64,000 nucleotides of DNA from Pseudanabaena galeata CCNP1313 (GTDB lineage Bacteria > Cyanobacteriota > Cyanobacteriia > Pseudanabaenales > Pseudanabaenaceae), in the NCBI RefSeq assembly GCF_029910235.1, contig NZ_CP112876.1, positions 1 through 64,000 on the forward strand. The letters are read 5' to 3'. The notes under the pieces are model-generated. The model was not told where the DNA came from and did no database searches. It saw only the letters and a program-made list of their open reading frames with translations. Shown here piece after piece: positions 59,162 through 64,000 of the stretch; position 1 is the stretch's first letter, and every line of letters starts with the position of its first letter. The position numbers were made by a program, and so were the translations under genes.

Positions 59162-59494
59162 TTAAGAATTTTCACTTAGTTCAGATTCGATGTTGTATTT
59201 ATCAGCAACTTGTTTGGTTAGTTCGGTATTAATCTGATGTAAATCTTCGGCAGCTTTATGTACTTTTTTCTCGGCTTCCTCATTCTGAGCGATCACTTCT
59301 TCAACGGTTGGAAATGGTGGCATGACTTTATGATCATTTTTAAGAACTGCATTTACTGAGCCGAGTTGATCCGCAGCATTTTCTAAATCTATTGTGATTT
59401 CTTTGCTTTGATCGAGTATATGTTTGAGAGAGATGTCTTTATCCAGTAGAGGCTCATTAGAAGTGCTTAAATCAGCTTTAATTTTATTATCCAT
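59162..59494 (-). CDS. Paralogue of the diguanylate cyclase N-terminus, no GGDEF
   Basis: About 110 residues from ATG 59494 (MDNKIKAD). It aligns along its length with the first ~110 residues of the diguanylate cyclase gene at 53394: LDQSKEITIDLENAADQLGSVNAV, FPTVEEVIAQNEEAEKKVHKAAEDLHQINTEL. It ends with a normal stop before any GGDEF sequence. It could form mixed coiled coils with the full enzyme or be a remnant. The longer frame starting at 59548 lies in a repeat and is not preferred. Confidence 0.72.
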   Translation of the reverse strand: MDNKIKADLSTSNEPLLDKDISLKHILDQSKEITIDLENAADQLGSVNAVLKNDHKVMPPFPTVEEVIAQNEEAEKKVHKAAEDLHQINTELTKQVADKYNIESELSENS

Positions 59495-59500
59495 ATAAAC

Positions 59501-59616
59501 TAACGTGAGTTCGATATCGCCATTTGCGGTGTGCAAAGCACGCCGCAAATGTCTAAAAATGGTAAGAATCGCTTAGCGATTCTTACCATTTTTAGCTTTC
59601 GTCGAACTGACGTTAA
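59501..59616. repeat. Family-C double-hairpin element
   Basis: TAACGTGAGTTCGATATCGC begins it, and GTCGAACTGACGTTA ends it; the inner arms (ATTTGCGGTGTGC, AAAATGGTAAGAATCGC) differ from other copies but pair. It abuts the 5' end of the DGC-paralogue gene. Confidence 0.82.
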
Positions 59617-59624
59617 ACTAGATA

Positions 59625-59663
59625 AAAGATTGTTCCGCCTGCTACGAGGGTGGAACAATCTTT
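59625..59663 (-). terminator. Terminator of the PRC-barrel gene
   Basis: AAAGATTGTTCC and GGAACAATCTTT enclose 15 bases. On the minus strand the stem is followed by TTTTATC. It lies 41 bp beyond the stop of the PRC-barrel gene. Confidence 0.72.
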
Positions 59664-59704
59664 GGTTGGAGGGGTTAATTATGCCTAGCTACTTAAATAA
59701 TGCA

Positions 59705-61111
59705 TTAATTTAAAGCGGCTTTGCCAGAATCTTGAGCGCGTAAATCTTCTAGAGATAGATTTGGAGTCTCCGTATACACTGAGTCAAGTAGGACTTCTAA
59801 GACATCAGCATTACGGGAAATAGCGATCGCCTGATGCGTGATCAATTCACCAATATTGAGAATCACCTCATCATTGCGATCGAGAATCACGCGAGTTACA
59901 GGACGACCTAAAGCACCTTTGATCCTTTTGTCTTCAATAGCTTGATTGCCATGCTCCTGCAAATTGCTAGCAGTTTCTTTCACTTGCTCCCATAGCCCCT
60001 TTGCTCCATCCTTAACCTGTTGTCCGACATTAGAGCCAGTAACTCTCAATGCGTCACCTGTAGTTAAACCCACCGCTTCTAATAGAGCTTGTTCTTGATG
60101 ATGAGCTTTTGCTCTTTCGATTACCTTTGGGGTCACAATTTGACCTTCTACGGCTACAACTGAGCCTTCAGGTGTGAAAATCATCTTGTTCACTCGCCGA
60201 CCTTGGGAATGCTCGATACCAATATTTGTACCCAGCCCTGTAACTGCATCTGATAATCTTTTGCTAAGTCTCTCTGTTACAAGTCCTCCCGTTGCATGAT
60301 AGAGATCATTGGTCATATTCAGATTCCGAGCAGCCAAGATATGAGATGAATTCACAACCTGCCCTTCATAAATTAAAGTTATGCTGTCGGTAGCTTCTAG
60401 AGTTTTTTGAGCAACTTTTCCTAATACAAAAATTTCTTGTTCTTCAGGATCAACAACAGCATTAGTAAAGCTAGTGCCTGCAAATGTCGTCGCTTCTTGA
60501 AACTTCTCACCTGTAAATTGCGCCGCTTCTTGAGCTTTTTCTTCTGTGAATTGCGCCATTTCCTGAACTTTACCACTTGCAGTTTGCATCGCTCCTCTAA
60601 TCCCACCGACTTTCTCTTGCATTAAGTCAGCAGTCTCTGAAGGTACAAAGGCGATATCTTCTCCAATCTTCAGGGTGTCAGGAGCAGGGACAAAGGAACG
60701 TCCAGAATAGGCATCAGCAAAGATGCCACCAGATACTTCATACCCTTCGATCGCTCCAGTATTGTCATCAAAGTAAAGGTCAACCATTGTTCCCAAATCA
60801 CGACCATCAAGGGTCATTATTCTCGTGCCTTTCAAGATGTTATCTTTTTCTAAAATACTTTGAATTTGAGGAAATTCGACAGCAGAATCGATCGCACTTC
60901 TAGATGAGACAATTACAGCATCAGTCCCGATTGCTTGAATATTTGCTAAGGGTAGCACCAATGCATTACTAAACCAACCACCTTCATCAACAAGAAATCC
61001 CAATAGTTGATTACTCTCTTGATCAAAAACCAAGTCCATAATCGTTCTAAATTCTTCCCCAGAGTCATAGGCAACTATAGGTTTCCCAATCATTCCTTTA
61101 CCGTTACGCAT
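59705..61111 (-). CDS. PRC-barrel domain protein
   Basis: 468 residues. An N-terminal PRC-barrel (GKPIVAYDSGEEFRTIMDLVFDQESNQLLGFLVDE) is followed by a second PRC-barrel-like unit (GTRIMTLDGRDLGTMVDLYFDDNTGAIEGYEV), a helical linker rich in A, E, Q, F (about 160-215, near-repeats QFTEEKAQEAAQFTGEKFQEA), then two more beta-rich units. PRC-barrel proteins occur in photosynthetic membranes and RNA processing. Cyanobacterial forms of this length are common and unassigned. Confidence 0.7.
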   Translation of the reverse strand: MRNGKGMIGKPIVAYDSGEEFRTIMDLVFDQESNQLLGFLVDEGGWFSNALVLPLANIQAIGTDAVIVSSRSAIDSAVEFPQIQSILEKDNILKGTRIMTLDGRDLGTMVDLYFDDNTGAIEGYEVSGGIFADAYSGRSFVPAPDTLKIGEDIAFVPSETADLMQEKVGGIRGAMQTASGKVQEMAQFTEEKAQEAAQFTGEKFQEATTFAGTSFTNAVVDPEEQEIFVLGKVAQKTLEATDSITLIYEGQVVNSSHILAARNLNMTNDLYHATGGLVTERLSKRLSDAVTGLGTNIGIEHSQGRRVNKMIFTPEGSVVAVEGQIVTPKVIERAKAHHQEQALLEAVGLTTGDALRVTGSNVGQQVKDGAKGLWEQVKETASNLQEHGNQAIEDKRIKGALGRPVTRVILDRNDEVILNIGELITHQAIAISRNADVLEVLLDSVYTETPNLSLEDLRAQDSGKAALN

Positions 61112-61154
61112 TCCATTCTCCTAAATTTGGTGAAAGTAAATCTTAATTTCTTAA

Positions 61155-61290
61155 TTGATGTTACGTAGAACAAAGATCGCCATACTGTTTTCATATCAAC
61201 TTAAAAGAGGTCTTGGAGACCAAGCCCCTACAACCAAGATGTAGGGGCTTGGTCTCCAAGCCCCATTCTCAGCGTTCCACGTACCATTAG
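61155..61290. repeat. Family-D inverted-repeat element
   Basis: TTGATGTTACGTAGAAC and GTTCCACGTACCATTAG are the ends, with GGAGACCAAGCCCCTAC inside pairing to its complement. It is the second full copy; 34491-34510 is a short remnant. Confidence 0.72.
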
Positions 61291-61293
61291 TTC

Positions 61294-61485
61294 TTAATTG
61301 ACAGATTTGTTCTTTTTTATAGGTTGGCTTGTAGAGCTACTTCTTACTTCCGTCTCCTTACCAAAATCAGGAACAAGGTCTATTACTCCGAAGTATTCCA
61401 AAGCGACGGCTCCAGCAGCAGCTATCAACATAGCTAAACCAGTATATAAAGCCGAATTATTTTTCTTTCCTACAAGTCTAGGCAT
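61294..61485 (-). CDS. Small membrane protein
   Basis: 63 residues with one clear helix (LYTGLAMLIAAAGAVALEYF), a basic N-terminus and a polar, lysine-rich C-terminus. No family is recognised. It precedes the PRC-barrel gene in the same orientation. Confidence 0.5.
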   Translation of the reverse strand: MPRLVGKKNNSALYTGLAMLIAAAGAVALEYFGVIDLVPDFGKETEVRSSSTSQPIKKNKSVN

Positions 61486-61644
61486 ATATTTCCTCGCAAG
61501 TTATAGTCACATAGAGAAATTCCTAACTTCTCTATATGCATACCATTGCAGAAGAGTGTTTAGTCTCTTGAGTGATTTGAGTGATTTGATTTACTACGCA
61601 ATAAAGCGTTACAACATTGCTTACAGTGCTTTACGTTCAAACCC

Positions 61645-61703
61645 AAACCAAGAAAATTTTTGAAAGAGTTGCTTTGCAACTCTTTCAAAAATTTTCTTGG
61701 TTT
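61645..61703. repeat. Family-B hairpin repeat
   Basis: AAACCAAGAAAATTTTTGAAAG with full complement and tip GTTGC-TTT-GCAAC. The left flank TTACAGTGCTTTACGTTCAA recalls the other family-B copies. It lies next to the 3' end of the GH65 gene. Confidence 0.82.
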
Positions 61704-61720
61704 GTTGATTTGTGCGGCTG

Positions 61721-64000
61721 TTATTCCTGCTTATTAGACTTGCCTAATTTAGCTTGTATATCGCTTAAGTGGAACCCTGTCAAATTCGGGAGAACAATAT
61801 GTGCATCCCCGTTAAAACGATCGCTATGTTCTTTAGGTGCAAGCCCGATCGCCCACATACCTGCGGCGATCGCTGCTTCGACTCCCGCAGGAGCATCTTC
61901 CACGACAACGCATTTAGCAGGGGCAATGCCGATCTGGGTAGCAGCATAGAGAAACAGGTCAGGGGCGGGTTTGGGATTTTCAACGCTGTAGCCATCGGCG
62001 ATCGCATCCACTAGATCGGCTATTCCTAACTTGGCAATTACGGGTCGGGCATTTTTACTTGCGGAGGCGATCGCAATTTTTATTCCCGATTGTCTGAGTT
62101 CTCCTAATAGCTCAATTACCCCTGACAGAACATCTTGGGGCGTAGTATCTTCGATTGATTCCACATAGTAGTGATTTTTGCGATCCATCATCTCTTGGAG
62201 AACTTCTTCGGAATAATCGCGATCGCCGACAATTAGCATCAGCGATTCTCTTCTTGCCACACCGCGCAGGGCTTCATTTGCTTGGCGATTAAAGGGGATT
62301 TTTTCTTCGTCAGCAAGCTTCTGCCAAGCCCGATAGTGGAATTCGGCAGTATCAGTCAAAACTCCATCGAGATCGAAGATGAAACCTTGAATGTCAGGTA
62401 CTTGAGCAAGTGTGGGTGCTAAATCGAAACTATACCAAGTATCATGCCATTGCAGTTTGAATTTGAGATAAGTCCAAGAGGTCGGAAGATGTGGATTAGC
62501 AACAGGTTGATCGTCCTTCAGTTGAATGCCGCCAAACCCAAACACCACAGCTTGCCAGATACCGCCTGCGGAAGCTGCATGAATCCCGTCTGGGGTGTTA
62601 CCGCGATTATCTTCGAGATCGACCATCGCGGCTCGCATAAAGTGATGATCTGCCTCGGATGCAGCGCCGACATTAGCGGCGACGATCGCATGAATGGCGG
62701 AGGTTAGGGATGAGCCGTAGGTGCTGTCGGTGCGGGGAGCGTAGTAGTTCCAATTCTTTTGCAGCCAGTCATGGCGATCGCTGAATTCTGGATGGTCACG
62801 CATCAGGTATAGGATCATCAACACATCAGGTTGCTTGAGGACTTGGCTCTCATTGGTTGCATCCATGCCAAGAACTGCTTGAATTGAGCGATCGCGGGGT
62901 TCGTAGGTGTTTAAGTCAATATCTTTAAGTTGAAAAAATCCATCACATTGTTCAATTACTTCTGTTTCTTGATTTTCTTGGTTGTAGGAAACATAGATTT
63001 TGGCGAGTTCTTCTTTCCATTTAAGCATTTGCTCTGGCGAAAGTTGTAGCTTTTGAGATAGGTCAGTAGCGCGATCGGGAAATTTCTGCTGTAGCCAATC
63101 ATAGACTGCTACCGCCTTTTCTAAATGCCACTGCGCCATGCGATTAGTGAAAGTATTGTTATTCACCTGCTCGTGGTATTCATCGGCTCCGATTACTCCA
63201 CAAAGCTCATAGCGTTCGAGGTTAGTATTCCATTCCAATCGACTGAACCAGAAGAGCGCCGTATCGAGAATGATTTCCGCTCCATAATCTCGTAGCCAGA
63301 GATCGTCACCCGTCGCTTGCCAATATTGCCAGACAGCATAGGCGATGTCAGCGCTAAGATGAATTTCGCGATCGCGACACCAGATTCTCACCGCTTTGGC
63401 ATAGGGATCGTTGGGCATAGACCAAAGAGGGGTCACTTCATCGCCCGTTGCTGCACTTTCCCAAGAAAACATCGCGCCTTTATAGCCGCTATCATTTGCC
63501 TTGCGTCTTGCACCATTGAGAGTGTGATAGCGATAGGTTAACAAATTGCGGGCGATCGCGGGTTGTGTAAAGGTAAAAAATGGCAGCATAAAAATCTCTG
63601 TATCCCAAAAAATGTGACCTCGATAGCCAAATCCTGATAGAGTTTTTGCGGGAATGCTGACGCGATCGTTATCGGGAGATGCGGCGATTAAAAGTTGGAA
63701 CAGATTATAGCGAACTGCCAACTGTGCTTGGACATTGCCACCAATCTCGATGTCACTACGTTCCCAAACTGATACCCACGCCTGTCGATGTGCTTCTAAT
63801 AATGTTGCATAGGATGGTAATTCTGCCAATTTGTCTTGAGCCGCTTGAAGGGGATTTTCTGTTTCCTGCGATGTAAACAGGGTCACGAGCTTCTCAATGT
63901 TGATTGTCTGTCCCTTGATGATGTTAAAAGTCGCGATCGCCGTGGGATATCCTGGGGTATTGGTCGTTTGTAAATTTGCCTCAACATCAATCACAGCAAG
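61721..64000 (-). CDS. GH65 glycoside phosphorylase fused to beta-phosphoglucomutase (partial)
   Basis: At least 760 residues, open at the window edge, so the N-terminus is missing; the visible start at 63994 is just an internal Met. The GH65 domain has the catalytic-site segment GADEYHEQVNNNTFTNRMAQWHLEKA and GFGYRGHIFWDTEIF. This is the maltose/trehalose/kojibiose phosphorylase family. From about residue 530 a HAD-type beta-phosphoglucomutase follows: FDLDGVLTDTAEFHYRAWQKLADEE, IAIASASKNARPVI and VVEDAPAGVEAAIAAGM. Phosphorolysis of a disaccharide gives beta-glucose-1-phosphate, which the second domain would convert to glucose-6-phosphate. The fusion makes this coupling direct. Confidence 0.85.
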   Translation of the reverse strand, partial: LAVIDVEANLQTTNTPGYPTAIATFNIIKGQTINIEKLVTLFTSQETENPLQAAQDKLAELPSYATLLEAHRQAWVSVWERSDIEIGGNVQAQLAVRYNLFQLLIAASPDNDRVSIPAKTLSGFGYRGHIFWDTEIFMLPFFTFTQPAIARNLLTYRYHTLNGARRKANDSGYKGAMFSWESAATGDEVTPLWSMPNDPYAKAVRIWCRDREIHLSADIAYAVWQYWQATGDDLWLRDYGAEIILDTALFWFSRLEWNTNLERYELCGVIGADEYHEQVNNNTFTNRMAQWHLEKAVAVYDWLQQKFPDRATDLSQKLQLSPEQMLKWKEELAKIYVSYNQENQETEVIEQCDGFFQLKDIDLNTYEPRDRSIQAVLGMDATNESQVLKQPDVLMILYLMRDHPEFSDRHDWLQKNWNYYAPRTDSTYGSSLTSAIHAIVAANVGAASEADHHFMRAAMVDLEDNRGNTPDGIHAASAGGIWQAVVFGFGGIQLKDDQPVANPHLPTSWTYLKFKLQWHDTWYSFDLAPTLAQVPDIQGFIFDLDGVLTDTAEFHYRAWQKLADEEKIPFNRQANEALRGVARRESLMLIVGDRDYSEEVLQEMMDRKNHYYVESIEDTTPQDVLSGVIELLGELRQSGIKIAIASASKNARPVIAKLGIADLVDAIADGYSVENPKPAPDLFLYAATQIGIAPAKCVVVEDAPAGVEAAIAAGMWAIGLAPKEHSDRFNGDAHIVLPNLTGFHLSDIQAKLGKSNKQE

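Noticed and set aside
61721-61949. Small ORFs in other frames of the GH65/beta-phosphoglucomutase gene
   Set aside because: They overlap a long, well-conserved coding frame and have no independent signal.

Overview
The window is cyanobacterial. The HIP1 octamer GCGATCGC and near-variants occur many times. Gene families largely confined to cyanobacteria are present: DUF4079, a Tll0287-like haem protein, XisH/XisI, a CyRepA1-type replication protein and DUF6335. Codon use and repeats would fit a filamentous genus such as Pseudanabaena, but the genus is an inference. The combination of parA-parB, a CyRepA1 initiator-like protein, many toxin-antitoxin (TA) genes, a Tn3-family transposon and many gene fragments points to a large plasmid or a plasmid-derived genomic island. 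A chromosomal location is not excluded.

Layout. 1-5.5 kb: two related NB-ARC (STAND) genes with a RelE/HigB-type TA pair between them; the second STAND gene is cut off. 5.5-10.2 kb: a complete-looking Tn3-family transposon (tyrosine recombinase, TnpA, zinc-ribbon HTH protein) lying between the truncated STAND gene and a truncated cydA. 10.6-22 kb: a sulfur and redox region with a SulP permease, a membrane rhodanese, an ETHE1-type persulfide dioxygenase, DUF4079, an alpha/beta hydrolase, a Tll0287-like cytochrome, an exported rhodanese, a methyltransferase, a retropepsin-like protease, a cupin and a CoA-disulfide-reductase/rhodanese fusion. 22-25 kb: a pentapeptide-repeat membrane protein and two TA pairs. 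25.5-36.6 kb: stress and lipid/redox enzymes (CsbD, HdeD, two FAD oxidoreductases, an alcohol dehydrogenase, an MDR reductase) mixed with at least seven broken genes. 36.7-38.5 kb: parA-parB. 38.7-47 kb: TA, nuclease and XisH/I cluster ending in hipBA. 47-52.4 kb: a RarA-type ATPase convergent with the CyRepA1-like gene. 53-64 kb: a diguanylate cyclase and its catalytically empty paralogue, a NACHT NTPase, an outer-membrane protein, a PRC-barrel protein and a GH65/beta-phosphoglucomutase fusion that runs off the window.

How the genes fit together. The sulfur genes make a plausible set for importing sulfur oxyanions and handling persulfides: rhodaneses move sulfane sulfur, the ETHE1-like enzyme oxidises it, and the CoA-disulfide reductase recycles low-molecular-weight disulfides. 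The accessory genes (STAND and NACHT ATPases, at least six TA or TA-like modules, HNH and PD-(D/E)XK nucleases) suit replicon stability or antiphage roles.

The most striking non-coding signals are: two 24-bp perfect palindromes inside parB that differ by one compensatory base-pair change; three HipB-type operators spaced exactly 28 bp apart before hipBA; several families of dispersed hairpin repeats, members of which supply or contain the stop codons of five genes; and a repeated fragment of one antitoxin gene at successive module junctions in the 40-45 kb cluster. No tRNA, rRNA or CRISPR array was recognised.
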